From: Haloferax prahovense DSM 18310
GTDB taxonomy: Archaea; Halobacteriota; Halobacteria; Halobacteriales; Haloferacaceae
Direction of reading: 5' to 3'
Assembly (NCBI RefSeq): GCF_000336815.1
Contig: NZ_AOLG01000058.1
Span: 10,224 to 74,223 of the forward strand
DNA: 64,000 nucleotides
Positions 8,912 through 17,605 of this stretch are shown here, piece by piece. The translations under genes and the position numbers were made by a program. The notes below the pieces were generated by a model. That model did no database searches, was not told the origin of the DNA, and saw only the letters and a program-made list of their open reading frames with translations. Position 1 is the first letter of the stretch; every line of letters starts with the position of its first letter.

Positions 8912-10054
8912 TCACTCGAACCTGTCGAGCGAGAACATGTCGAGCGGCAGGTCGCTTTCGCCGTCGACGGCGAGGTCGGCGAGGATTTCGCCGATGACGC
9001 TGGCGAACTTGAAGCCGTGTCCCGAAAAGCCGGCCCCGACGGCGACCTGCGGGTGGTCGGGGAGCGTGTCGAGGATGAAGTGTTCGTCCGGCGAGTTCGT
9101 GAACATGCACGTCGCGAGCGACATCGTCGGCCCCGCGGCCTCCGGGAAGTACTTCTCCGTGACGTCCCGGAGTATCGCCTCGTCGGCGCGGTTCGGCTCG
9201 CGGTCGAAGTCGTCGGGGTCGACTTCCTCGTCGCGGTGGTGGTACTTGCCGAGTTTGAAGCCCGGCACGTCGTGGACCGGGAACCCGTAGAACCGACCCT
9301 CGGGGACGCTGAGGTTCCAGACGGGGAACTCCTCGGGCGCGAACGTCGACGGCGACTCCGGTTGGAACCACGCGAGCGCCTGTCGCTCGGGGACCGCAAG
9401 CCCGTCCAGGGCATCGGCGAGTTTGTAGTTCCACGCGCCCGCGGCGAGCACGAGCGCGTCCGCGACGTACACGCCTCGGTCGGTGCGGACGCGCACGCCA
9501 CCGTCGTTCGTCTCCGCCCAGTCTTCGACTCGCTCGCGGGCGCGAATCTCGGCACCCCGCGCCTGCGCCGCCTCGGTGTGCGCGATAATCGCCTGCTCGG
9601 GGACGATGAACCCGCCGTCCTCTTGATAGACCGCCCGGTACTCCTCGGGGAGTTCGTAGCCGGGGAACCGCTCGTTGACTTCCGCACCGGTCAGCACCTC
9701 GTGCGGGATGTCGTGTTCCTCACAGGAACGCTTCGAGCCGGCGAACACGTCGTTGTCGACCGGCCCGGCGTCGATAGAGCCGGTTCGGTGGATGACCTCG
9801 CGCCCGGTCTCGTCGGCCAGGTCGTCCCAGAGGTCGTACGCCCGTTCGATGAGCGGGACGTACGAGGGGTGTTCGTAGTACGCGCGCCGGATGATGCGCG
9901 TGATACCGTGAGACGACCCCTGCGAGTGGGGAATGTCGTATCGTTCGAGACCGACGACGTCGAGGCCGCGGTCGGCGAGGTGGTACGCGGTCGCGCTTCC
10001 CATCCCGCCGACCCCGACCACGGCGACGTCGTATCGGTCGTCGCGGACACTCAT
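8912..10054 (-). CDS. solA: Monomeric sarcosine oxidase / N-methyl amino acid oxidase family
   Basis: A 380-residue flavoprotein of the MSOX/SolA family. The N terminus has VVGVGGMGSATAYHLADRG (FAD dinucleotide fold), followed by the SQGSSHGITRIIR stretch diagnostic of MSOX. Cys316, in CMFTNSPDEHF, aligns with the cysteine that covalently holds FAD. These enzymes oxidise the N-methyl group of sarcosine or related secondary amines with oxygen, giving glycine, formaldehyde or CH2-THF, and H2O2. ATG 10054 is chosen because it places the FAD motif near residue 10. It is transcribed divergently from the Rieske oxygenase (198 bp apart). Dimethylglycine or N-methyltryptophan are alternative substrates. 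Confidence 0.9.
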   Translation of the reverse strand: MSVRDDRYDVAVVGVGGMGSATAYHLADRGLDVVGLERYDIPHSQGSSHGITRIIRRAYYEHPSYVPLIERAYDLWDDLADETGREVIHRTGSIDAGPVDNDVFAGSKRSCEEHDIPHEVLTGAEVNERFPGYELPEEYRAVYQEDGGFIVPEQAIIAHTEAAQARGAEIRARERVEDWAETNDGGVRVRTDRGVYVADALVLAAGAWNYKLADALDGLAVPERQALAWFQPESPSTFAPEEFPVWNLSVPEGRFYGFPVHDVPGFKLGKYHHRDEEVDPDDFDREPNRADEAILRDVTEKYFPEAAGPTMSLATCMFTNSPDEHFILDTLPDHPQVAVGAGFSGHGFKFASVIGEILADLAVDGESDLPLDMFSLDRFE

Positions 10055-10252
10055 TGTGTCCGTCGGTTCGGAACGTCCCCCCTTCACTCTTGACCTGTAT
10101 CACGGAGCCCCTTTTTCCGTCGTCCGACTCAAAACCCGTCGAGAGCGTCGCTGACGGCCGAACCGTCGCGCCACCGCGATTATCCACCGCCACTTATACG
10201 GGTCCACTATTCCCGACGAACCCTTTTCCAAAGATGTGTGTTTCTTCCTCCC

Positions 10253-11395
10253 ATGACACGGTGGAACAACAATCGTGACGAAATCGGTGCGGTTAGCGCC
10301 GACATCACTGCGGAAACGAACGCGTTGCCGGCGAAGTACTTCACGGACCCCGAGGTCCACGAGATGGAAAAGGAGAAAGTGTTCGGTCAGTACTGGGTCT
10401 ACGCGGGTCACGCGACCCACATCCCGGACGCCGGCGACTACTTCACGCGAACCATCGGCGGCAAGCAGATAATCGTCACCCGCGATGACGACGGCGACGT
10501 ACGGGCGTTCTACAACGTCTGTGCCCACCGCGGGTCGAAGATGCTCGACGACACGCCGATGACCGACCCCGGAAGCCTCAGTCGAATCACCTGCCCGTAC
10601 CACCTCTGGGCGTACGAACTCGACGGGTCGCTCCAGAGCACTCCGAAGAGCTTCGAGGAGGCGAGTCTGAACCCCGACCTCGACGACGACGCCGTCAGCG
10701 AACTCGACCCCGAAGAGAACGGCCTCATGGAGGTCAATACGGACGCTATCGGGCCGCTCGTGTTCGTCAACTTCGAGGACGAACCGAGCCTCTCGCTGGC
10801 CGAACAGGCCGGGTCGATGAAGACCGAACTCGAAGACCTGCCGCTCGGCGAGTACGAACACGCCCGCCGCTACGTCTCCGAAGTCGAGTGCAACTGGAAG
10901 ACGTTCAGCGGGAACTACTCGGAGTGCGACCACTGTCAGGCGAACCACCAAGACTGGGTCCGGGGACTCGAACTCATGGACTCCGAACTCGAAGTCAACG
11001 ACTACCACTGGGTGCTCCACTACAAGCACAAAGAGGACGTCGACGACGAGATGCGCATCCATCCCGAGCACGAGGCCAAGTTCTACTACTTCTGGCCGAA
11101 CTTCACGGTCAACATGTACGGCACCGCCGACGGCTACGGTACGTACATCATCGACCCCATCGACGAGGGGCGCTTCCAACTCATCGCGGACTACTACTTC
11201 CGCGACGCCGACCTCTCGGAAGAAGAAGAGAAGTTCGTCCAGACGAGCCGACAGCTCCAAGAGGAGGACTTCGAACTCGTCGAACGGCAGTACGAGGGGC
11301 TCAAGTCCGGCGCGCTCGGGCAGGCACAGCTCGGTCCGAACGAACACACCGTCCACAAACTCCATCGACTCGCACAGGACGCTTACAATGCCTGA
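10253..11395 (+). CDS. Rieske non-heme iron oxygenase, probable glycine betaine demethylase subunit
   Basis: A 380-residue ring-hydroxylating-type oxygenase alpha subunit. The Rieske [2Fe-2S] ligands are Cys90, His92, Cys114 and His117 (CAHRGS, CPYHLW). The catalytic mononuclear iron site is the ECDHCQANH segment with His227 and His232 in HX4H spacing. In the family the closest functional types that fit this neighbourhood are GbcA-like monooxygenases, which demethylate glycine betaine to dimethylglycine and formaldehyde. No ferredoxin reductase (GbcB) gene is in this island, so electrons must come from elsewhere. The start at 10253 follows a TATA-like CACTTATACGG at about 10190. It overlaps the next gene by 8 bp. 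Carnitine or stachydrine demethylation is the main alternative. Confidence 0.85.
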   Translation: MTRWNNNRDEIGAVSADITAETNALPAKYFTDPEVHEMEKEKVFGQYWVYAGHATHIPDAGDYFTRTIGGKQIIVTRDDDGDVRAFYNVCAHRGSKMLDDTPMTDPGSLSRITCPYHLWAYELDGSLQSTPKSFEEASLNPDLDDDAVSELDPEENGLMEVNTDAIGPLVFVNFEDEPSLSLAEQAGSMKTELEDLPLGEYEHARRYVSEVECNWKTFSGNYSECDHCQANHQDWVRGLELMDSELEVNDYHWVLHYKHKEDVDDEMRIHPEHEAKFYYFWPNFTVNMYGTADGYGTYIIDPIDEGRFQLIADYYFRDADLSEEEEKFVQTSRQLQEEDFELVERQYEGLKSGALGQAQLGPNEHTVHKLHRLAQDAYNA

Positions 11396-11762
11396 CGACG
11401 AGGATGCCAAACTAGCCGAAAAACCACGCGCCGGCGTCGTCACCTGCCCGGCGTGCGACCTCCACGTCTCCGTCGCGGAGCCGAACGACGCCGTCGAACT
11501 GTACCGACGACACGCGAACGTCACCGGCCACGACGTCGAGTGGGAGCGCGTCGCGTTCGACGCCGAGGCCGAGAGCGACGACGCGAAGGAGGCGCTCATC
11601 GAACTCGGCGAGGACCACCCCGACGGCGTCGCGCTCGGGCGACTCGCCGCGGCGCTCGCAGACAACGGCGTCGCCATCGGCGAAACGCTCGACGCCGTCC
11701 GCGACCTGCGGATGAGCGGCGAAATCTACGAACCGCAGGACGACTACGTCCTCGCCGTCTGA
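11388..11762 (+). CDS. Small zinc-ribbon-like partner of the Rieske oxygenase
   Basis: A 124-residue acidic protein beginning inside the end of the oxygenase gene (8-bp overlap), so the two are translationally linked. Residues 22-50 contain CPACDLHV and a downstream pair of histidines (RRHANVTGH), which together could form a Cys2His2 metal site. The second half (about residues 60-120) is helical and resembles a small winged-helix segment (HPDGVALGRLAAAL, ETLDAVRDLRMSGEIYEP). The family is not known to me. It could be a regulator or an assembly/electron-transfer helper of the oxygenase. Confidence 0.8.
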   Translation: MPDDEDAKLAEKPRAGVVTCPACDLHVSVAEPNDAVELYRRHANVTGHDVEWERVAFDAEAESDDAKEALIELGEDHPDGVALGRLAAALADNGVAIGETLDAVRDLRMSGEIYEPQDDYVLAV

Positions 11763-11772
11763 CTCCCACACC

Positions 11773-11778
11773 TTTTTT
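11773..11778 (+). terminator. T-tract terminator after the Rieske operon
   Basis: Six consecutive T residues lie 11 bp after the stop of the zinc-ribbon gene, in a 31-bp gap facing the convergent HTH_10 gene. Archaeal RNA polymerase terminates at such T runs. Only the tract itself is seen. Confidence 0.4.
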
Positions 11779-11793
11779 GCGGGGCTCACCCGG

Positions 11794-12444
11794 TCACTCG
11801 TCGAGAAGAATCGACTCGACCAGCTCCGCGGTCCCCCGTCTGATGCGCCCGCTGACGGCCGTCGGCGAGATGTCGAGTACCTCCGAGAGGTCGTCTAACG
11901 CCGCCTCTCGCGGCTCCTCGAAATACCCGTGTTCGTAGGCGGCGACCAGCGCGTCGCGCTGTGCGTCGGTGAGTTTGCTCGGCTCGCCGTTCATCCAGCC
12001 GTCCTGTCGGAACATCCGGTTCAGCTCGAAGGTGATGTCCTTCGCCTCGCAGTACTCCCACAGCTCCGAGAGCGCCTCGCGGTCCGATAGCTGGAGACGG
12101 ACCCGCCAGCCCGCCGTGTCGTTGCTGCACGCGTCGAGCATGAGCCCGCCGAGCTCCGTGACGATAGGCGAGAGGAGAATCGCGTCCGTCGTGTGTCCGA
12201 TGCGATACACCGCGGCGTCGTCTCGCTCGGAGACGAGTCGCCAGTCGCTGACTGTGTGGTCGACTTCTAACGCCGCTTCGAACGCCGAGCACTCCGCGCC
12301 CTTCACGACGAAGAAGAACAGGCCGGTCTCGGGGTCCGTCGCGGACTGCGAGACGACGTCTATCTCGCTCGCGGCTTCCGACCGAATCGTCGGCGTCAGC
12401 GCGAGGTCGTCGTGCGCGATGTCGGCAACAGTTATCAAACTCAT
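11794..12444 (-). CDS. HTH_10 (bacterio-opsin activator type) transcriptional regulator
   Basis: A 216-residue protein. Residues about 1-150 are the variable sensing domain, and 160-216 hold the HTH_10 signature LTDAQRDALVAAYEHGYFEEPRE, followed by LDDLSEVLDISPTAVSGRIRRG, the recognition helix. The domain is the same as in haloarchaeal Bat/DmsR-like regulators. The ATG at 12444 is used; a longer frame to 12486 lacks support. It faces the Rieske operon end-to-end and lies within the betaine island, so it is the best local candidate for a betaine-responsive regulator. The ligand is unknown. Confidence 0.88.
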   Translation of the reverse strand: MSLITVADIAHDDLALTPTIRSEAASEIDVVSQSATDPETGLFFFVVKGAECSAFEAALEVDHTVSDWRLVSERDDAAVYRIGHTTDAILLSPIVTELGGLMLDACSNDTAGWRVRLQLSDREALSELWEYCEAKDITFELNRMFRQDGWMNGEPSKLTDAQRDALVAAYEHGYFEEPREAALDDLSEVLDISPTAVSGRIRRGTAELVESILLDE

Positions 12445-12692
12445 CGTGTCTTTACCTCGTAGTCCAAGGGGTTCGAGACCGAGCAAACCAGAGCGTCGGA
12501 TCGGTTGAAGTACGCGAAGTCGTTTCGACGTTCGCGGTGAAAACGTTTCTCGTGAGCACGATATAGTAGTTTGAACAGCAGATTCTTGTTAATAGTTTTC
12601 GCCGCATATTCTGTGGGACTATATAAATCCACTCAGTATTCCACACCGCTTTTCAGGGAGTCCCGGCGCGTCCGTGGTGACCGAGACGGACA

Positions 12693-13565
12693 ATGAGTGT
12701 GGGCACATCGCTTCGGCGACTGGGCGAATTCCTCGAAGAATGCGAGCGGACGGACGCCGCGAGCGTCCAAGAGTCGTCCGTGGCGGTCACGGAGACGGGC
12801 GCGTCGGCGGACGTCGAGTTCGCGCTCTCGTCGAGCGCCGGCGGCGGCTCCGGCGTCGGAGTCCGAGGGACCTCTCTCGACTCCGACGGGACGATTGGGC
12901 TCACGCTCGAAGTCGACGACGTGTTGCCGAGCGGTCGCGAACACGTCGCCGTCGATGCCGCGGACGTCTCGCTCGACGGGGAGCCGTCGGTCGTCGTCAC
13001 GGTTGCGGCCGATTCGACGCCGACGGCTCCGAAGGAGACGGGCGACGCCGATACCGAGTCACCCGAGACCGTCCGGAACCCGAACGTGCCGGCGTTCGAA
13101 GACACGCCGTACCTCGAAGCCGTGTACGCGCGGTACGAGACGTTCGAGCGGATGGCCGACGCCTTCGAGATGGACGTGACCGACGAGACGGTCCGCAGGT
13201 ACATGATAGACCAAGGCGTCCACGAGCCGTCGTCGTATGAAACGTCGCTCGCCGGCGAGCCGGCGGCTATCGAGCGAGCGCCGACGCCGGCCAACGACGC
13301 CGGCGAATCGCCCGAGGCGCTCGCCGACGGCATCGGCCTCCCCGAGTCCGTCACAATCGACCAACTCGCCGACGCCGCCAACGACGCCAAGACCGTCTAC
13401 GAGTTCGGGAAGGTGCTTGGCCTCGAACGTATGGACGCGCTCGAACTGCTCCAAGACCTCGACTTGCTCGAATTCGTGATGGGCCGTCTCACCACCGACG
13501 ACGACCCCGATGTGAGTCGAGAGGACGTCGTGGCGCGCATCAGAGCGTCGGCCGGAGAGAAGTAG
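12693..13565 (+). CDS. HTH-containing protein of unknown family
   Basis: A 290-residue acidic protein. Residues 1-125 are beta-rich and low in helix (VTETGASADVEFALSS, GLTLEVDDVLP), like a small ligand- or partner-binding domain. Around residues 133-172 a helix-turn-helix is visible (YARYETFERMADAFEMDV, then TDETVRRYMIDQGVHEP), followed by a linker and a second helical region (TIDQLADAANDAKTVYEF, VLGLERMDALELLQ). The double helical C terminus suggests DNA binding. An AT-rich stretch (12540-12640) with TATATAAATC precedes it and serves both divergent genes. I know of no assigned function. Confidence 0.75.
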   Translation: MSVGTSLRRLGEFLEECERTDAASVQESSVAVTETGASADVEFALSSSAGGGSGVGVRGTSLDSDGTIGLTLEVDDVLPSGREHVAVDAADVSLDGEPSVVVTVAADSTPTAPKETGDADTESPETVRNPNVPAFEDTPYLEAVYARYETFERMADAFEMDVTDETVRRYMIDQGVHEPSSYETSLAGEPAAIERAPTPANDAGESPEALADGIGLPESVTIDQLADAANDAKTVYEFGKVLGLERMDALELLQDLDLLEFVMGRLTTDDDPDVSREDVVARIRASAGEK

Positions 13566-13570
13566 CGGCG

Positions 13571-13951
13571 TTACTCGACCGCGGCGATGGCCTCGATTTC
13601 TACGGCCGCGCCCTTCGGCACGTCGCCGACGCCGACCGCGCTCCGAGCGGGCGGTTCCACGTCGAAAAAGGCGCTGTACGCCTCGTCGAACGCGTCGAAG
13701 TCGTCGATGTCGTCGAGGAACACAGTCGTCTTGAGCACGTCTTCCGGCGTCAGCCCCTCGGCGGCGAGGATGGCCTCCACGTTCCGAAGGCACTGACGCG
13801 TCTGTTCTTCGACCGATTCGTCGTCGAGCAGTTCCCCGTCCGGGGTGAGCGGGAGTTGCCCGGCCGTGACGAGGATAGAGCCGTTCGTCGTCGCTTGACT
13901 GTACGCCCCGACCGCGGCGGGCGCTTCGTCGGTATCGATGATTCGCTTCAC
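13571..13951 (-). CDS. RidA/YjgF/YER057c enamine-imine deaminase
   Basis: A 126-residue protein with the whole RidA fold: EAPAAVGAYSQATTNG near the N terminus, VTAGQLPLTPDGEL, QCLRNVEAILAAEGL and VEIEAIAAVE at the end. The arginine that binds the substrate carboxylate in active RidA members would be in PPARSAVGVGDVPKGA, where ARSAVGV keeps it. RidA hydrolyses 2-aminoacrylate and other enamines released by PLP dehydratases. GTG 13951 is chosen because it yields the normal family length and lies about 40 bp after a TATA-like ATCAAAATAAAG (14011-14022). The neighbouring dehydratase produces exactly the RidA substrate. Confidence 0.92.
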   Translation of the reverse strand: MKRIIDTDEAPAAVGAYSQATTNGSILVTAGQLPLTPDGELLDDESVEEQTRQCLRNVEAILAAEGLTPEDVLKTTVFLDDIDDFDAFDEAYSAFFDVEPPARSAVGVGDVPKGAAVEIEAIAAVE

Positions 13952-14073
13952 GGGGAGAGTGTCGGCGTTCCCGTCCTTCAAGCTGTGTCCCGACGGAACT
14001 CGCACGAGGTATCAAAATAAAGGTAGGTTGTGCTGAGACCGCGAGAGCGACCGAAACCGACGAGCGACGCGGG

Positions 14074-15315
14074 CTATCGCCGGGCCGAAACGTCGTCGAC
14101 CGCGTAGCCCGCGTCTTCTATCGTGTCCACGACGGCCGCCGCGTGTTCGGCCCCTTTCGTCTCGATGCGGAACAGAAGGTGCGCCTCGCCGACGTCGAGG
14201 GCGTCGACGGCGCGGACGTGGCGAACGTCGTGAATGTTCGCGTCGCGGTCGGCGATGAGTCGAGAGAGCCGCGCCATCTCGCCGGGCTCGTCTCGGATTC
14301 GGACCCGAAGGCGCAGCGTCTGCCGGCGGCTGGTGAGCGCATGGACGAGCACCGTCTGGAGCATCGTCATGTCCAGATTCCCTCCGCAGAGCAGCGGCAT
14401 GACGGTCTCGCCCTCGACGTCGAGGTGGTCGCTCAGCACGGCGGCGACCGAGGCGGCACCGGCACCCTCCACGACCTGCTTGGCGCGTTCGAGCAAGAGG
14501 AGGATGGCCTCTGCGATTTCCCCGTCGGAGACCGTGACGACCTCGTCGACGTGTTCCTCGATGGTTCGGAGCGTCAACTCCGAGATGCCGCCGGTCGCGA
14601 TGCCGTCGGCGATGGTGTTCGTGTCGTCGAGCGTCACGGGAACGCCTTTGTCGAGGCTCTCGTGGACCGTTTCCGCGCCCGCGGCCTGCACGCCGACGAC
14701 GCGAATCTCGGGGTCGTGGTGCTTGATGGCGGTCGCGATACCCGAGATGAGCCCGCCGCCGCCGATGGGGACGACTACGGTGTCCATCTCGGGGAGGTCG
14801 CGATACATCTCGACGCCGAGCGTTCCCTGCCCGGCGACGATGTCGCAGTCGTCGTACGCGTGGACGAACTCGGCGCTCGACTCCTCGGCGAGCGACTGCG
14901 CGTACGCCATCGTCTCCTGGAAGTCCTCGCCGACGAGTTCGACCGCCGCGCCGTAGTCGCGCGTCGCGTCGATTTTCGTCTGCGGGGCGTTCTCCGGCAT
15001 CACGACCGTGGAGTCGGCTCCGCACTCGGTCGCGGCGAGCGCGACGCCCTGGGCGTGGTTGCCGGCGCTCGCGGCCACGAACTCGTCGATTCCGCGGTCG
15101 GTGTCCTGTCGAATCTTGTTGTACGCGCCCCGCGTCTTGAACGACCCCGTCCACTGGAGATGTTCCATCTTCAGGTAGACGTCCGCGCCGACGAGGTCGC
15201 CGAGCGAGGTGCTCCGCTCTATCGGCGTCCGCTTGACGACGCGGTCGTTTTCGAGTCGCTCGCGCGCGCGTTCGATATCGCGGTACTGTACCGGGAGCGA
15301 CTCCGTCTCACTCAT
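14074..15315 (-). CDS. ilvA: Threonine/serine ammonia-lyase with ACT domain
   Basis: A 413-residue PLP enzyme of fold type II. The PLP lysine is in TGSFKTRGAYNK near residue 57; the phosphate-binding glycine loop is VPIGGGGLISG; NHAQGVALAA and LCGGNLDMTMLQ follow the standard IlvA/TdcB order. Residues 325-413 form an ACT regulatory domain (LRVRIRDEPGEMARLSRLI). The short ACT form is typical of the catabolic-type threonine dehydratase. It releases ammonia from threonine to 2-oxobutyrate and also from serine to pyruvate. ATG 15315 is the first with family-like sequence after it. It lies beside RidA and divergent from glyA, suggesting a role in serine breakdown made from betaine-derived glycine. 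Confidence 0.92.
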   Translation of the reverse strand: MSETESLPVQYRDIERARERLENDRVVKRTPIERSTSLGDLVGADVYLKMEHLQWTGSFKTRGAYNKIRQDTDRGIDEFVAASAGNHAQGVALAATECGADSTVVMPENAPQTKIDATRDYGAAVELVGEDFQETMAYAQSLAEESSAEFVHAYDDCDIVAGQGTLGVEMYRDLPEMDTVVVPIGGGGLISGIATAIKHHDPEIRVVGVQAAGAETVHESLDKGVPVTLDDTNTIADGIATGGISELTLRTIEEHVDEVVTVSDGEIAEAILLLLERAKQVVEGAGAASVAAVLSDHLDVEGETVMPLLCGGNLDMTMLQTVLVHALTSRRQTLRLRVRIRDEPGEMARLSRLIADRDANIHDVRHVRAVDALDVGEAHLLFRIETKGAEHAAAVVDTIEDAGYAVDDVSARR

Positions 15316-15685
15316 CGGCGACTCACCCCGGCGGTCGGTCGCACGGCGCGCCGGGACGGCAGGCGCGTGTCGCCTCGGGTTCGGGACTGTCCGTAAACTG
15401 TGATAGTTCTTAGCACGGTATGTGAGAAACGTGACGAAGTTCCAATATAGAGCTATCGCCGGTCGGCGCTCGTCTGGGTGAGAACCGAGCACAGTACATG
15501 CCGTTTTTGGCAGTCAACAACCTCAATTCGGATTATTCGCAGACAGCCACAACGGGCGCTCGTCGCGCCTCTCGGCCCGACCACAGAACATATTCGTTCT
15601 GTCAAGTTGTGGTTCTCGCCCGGCGTTCCACCCTCGTCTCGGGGGTCGGCGAAGCGTTATACCGCAGAGTCGAGATGCACCCACG
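15316..15685. other. Divergent intergenic region between ilvA-like and glyA
   Basis: This 370-bp gap has no convincing coding sequence. It holds AT-rich patches near 15400-15440 (ACTGTGATAGTTCTTAGC) that could serve the ilvA-like gene, a CGGATTATT element near 15530 that resembles the parA repeats, and the glyA TATA at its right end. Confidence 0.4.
15656..15663 (+). promoter_or_regulatory. TATA box of glyA
   Basis: GTTATACC lies 23-30 bp ahead of the glyA ATG at 15686, the spacing expected of a haloarchaeal promoter giving a nearly leaderless transcript. Confidence 0.5.
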
Positions 15686-16933
15686 ATGCCTTACGACACC
15701 GTTCGAGAGACCGACCCGGCCGTCGCCGACGCGCTGACGGGCGAACGCCGGCGGCAGAACGACACGCTCGCCATGATAGCGAGCGAGAACCACGTCAGCG
15801 AGGCGGTTATGGAGGCCCAAAGCTCGGAGCTGACGAACAACTACGCCGAGGGCTACCCGGGAAGCCGGTACTACGGCGGCTGCGAGTACGCCGACGAAGT
15901 CGAACAACTCGCCATCGACCGCGCGAAGGAACTCTGGGGTGCCGACCACGTCAACGTCCAACCGCACTCGGGGTCGCAAGCGAACATGGGCGTGTTCCTC
16001 GCCGTGCTCGACCCCGGCGACAAGATTCTCTCGCTCGATTTGACCCACGGCGGCCACCTGAGCCACGGCCACCCGGTGAACGTCGCGGGGAAGACGTACG
16101 AGGTCGAACAGTACGAAGTCGACGCCGAGACCGGCTACGTCGACTACGAGCAACTCGCCGAGAAGGCCGAGGAGTTCGACCCGGACATCATCATCTCGGG
16201 GTACTCCGCGTACCCGCGGGAAGTCGAGTGGGAGCGCGTGCAGGCCGCGGCCGAAGCGGTCGACGCGTACCACCTCGCCGACATCGCCCACATCACCGGC
16301 CTCGTCGCCGCGGGCGAACACTCCTCGCCCGTCGGCGTCGCGGACTTCGTCACCGGCTCGACCCACAAGACGATTCGCTCGGGTCGCGGCGGCATCATCA
16401 TGTGCGACGAAGAGCACGCCGACGACGTCGATTCCGCGGTCTTTCCCGGACTCCAAGGCGGACCGATACTGCACAACGTCGCCGGCAAGGCGGTCGGCTT
16501 CGGCGAGGCGCTAACCCCTGAGTTCGAGGAGTACGCGTCGCAGGTCGTCGATAACGCCGCCGCCCTCGGCGAGCGGCTACAGGAGCGCGGCCTCGAACTC
16601 GTCTCCGGGGGCACGGACACCCACTTGGTCCTCGTCGACCTCCGGCCGTCGCACCCGGACACGACCGGCAAGGACGTCGAAGCGGCCCTCGAAGAGGTCG
16701 GTATCGTCCTCAACGCCAACACGGTTCCCGGCGAGAGTCGCTCGGCGTTCAACCCCAGCGGTATCCGCGCCGGCACGCCCGCGCTGACGACCCGCGGCTT
16801 CGATGAGGAGGCCTGCCGAACCGTCGCCGACCTCATCTACGAAATCGTCGACGCGCCGCACGACGAATCAGTCAAGGGGTTCGTCGACCAGAAGGTCGAC
16901 GAACTGACCGACGAGTACCCGCTGTACGACTGA
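15686..16933 (+). CDS. glyA: Serine hydroxymethyltransferase
   Basis: A 415-residue PLP enzyme that is clearly SHMT: MIASENHVSEAV at residues 30-40, NNYAEGYPGSRYYGGC, the HSGSQANMGVFLA region, HLADIAHITGLVAAGEH, and the PLP lysine in TGSTHKTIRSGRGG. The C terminus has the FNPSGIRAGTPALTTRG signature. It interconverts glycine plus methylene-tetrahydrofolate and serine. In this context it can join glycine with the one-carbon units released by the flavin demethylases to make serine for the adjacent dehydratase. I cannot tell whether this is the only glyA of the organism or a dedicated paralogue. Confidence 0.97.
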   Translation: MPYDTVRETDPAVADALTGERRRQNDTLAMIASENHVSEAVMEAQSSELTNNYAEGYPGSRYYGGCEYADEVEQLAIDRAKELWGADHVNVQPHSGSQANMGVFLAVLDPGDKILSLDLTHGGHLSHGHPVNVAGKTYEVEQYEVDAETGYVDYEQLAEKAEEFDPDIIISGYSAYPREVEWERVQAAAEAVDAYHLADIAHITGLVAAGEHSSPVGVADFVTGSTHKTIRSGRGGIIMCDEEHADDVDSAVFPGLQGGPILHNVAGKAVGFGEALTPEFEEYASQVVDNAAALGERLQERGLELVSGGTDTHLVLVDLRPSHPDTTGKDVEAALEEVGIVLNANTVPGESRSAFNPSGIRAGTPALTTRGFDEEACRTVADLIYEIVDAPHDESVKGFVDQKVDELTDEYPLYD

Positions 16934-17124
16934 GTCGACCCCGGCCCCAACCCGCGCGACTCACCTCGGACCGAACGGTCCCGGTTCGCGACCGTCGGCG
17001 GCGACATGAATTGTCAGTATTTCTACCACTATTGTTTTGCCGGGGAACCGCTCCGGGCGAGACTCAGACGCCCGAAATCGACGGATAGAAGCAGATTCAG
17101 TCGCCGACTCGGCGCGGCGGCGCA

Positions 17125-17133
17125 CGTATAAGT
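17125..17133 (+). promoter_or_regulatory. TATA box of the HbpS/GlcG-like gene
   Basis: CGTATAAGT is centred about 37 bp before the ATG at 17166 and is preceded by purine-rich sequence; transcription would start about 10 bp before the start codon. Confidence 0.5.
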
Positions 17134-17165
17134 AGGGCCGTCGAGACCGGTTTCGACGAAGCGAT

Positions 17166-17585
17166 ATGTCCGATGCAATCAATCTCGAGACGGCGAAGGT
17201 ACTCATCGAAGCGGCGGAAGCGGAGGCCGAATCGATGGGACTGCGAATGGTGATTACGGTCGCGAACCCGGAGGGTAACCTCATCGCACAGCACCGAATG
17301 GACGACGCGTGGCTCGCGAGCGTCGACATCTCTCGAAACAAGGCGTACACGGCGGCCGCGCTACAGACGCCCACGCACGAACTCGCCGAGCCGACACACC
17401 CCGGCGAGTCTCTCTGGGGACTCCAAACGACCGACGAGAATCGGCTCGTCGTCTTCGGCGGCGGTTATCCCCTCGAAGTCGACGGCGAAATCGTCGGGAC
17501 CGTCGGCGTCAGCGGCGGCGAGGTGTCCGAAGACATGGCGGTCGCGAGCGCCGCAGTCGAGCGGTTCGAAGAGCTCGTCGAATAA
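17166..17585 (+). CDS. HbpS/GlcG family protein
   Basis: A 139-residue single-domain protein of the GlcG/HbpS (DUF336) family: LETAKVLIEAAEAEAESMGL at the start, MVITVANPEGNLIAQHRMDDAW, SRNKAYTAAAL and FGGGYPLEVDGEIVGTVGVSGG. Family members form octamers that bind haem or corrin-type cofactors, or act as helper proteins in glycolate, propanediol and other oxidation operons. It is cytoplasmic here (no signal peptide). It follows glyA by 232 bp with its own promoter. In this island it may support the iron- or flavin-dependent demethylation steps; that link is inference from position. Confidence 0.9.
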   Translation: MSDAINLETAKVLIEAAEAEAESMGLRMVITVANPEGNLIAQHRMDDAWLASVDISRNKAYTAAALQTPTHELAEPTHPGESLWGLQTTDENRLVVFGGGYPLEVDGEIVGTVGVSGGEVSEDMAVASAAVERFEELVE

Positions 17586-17605
17586 TCGAAGTCGCTGTCA
17601 GCCGC

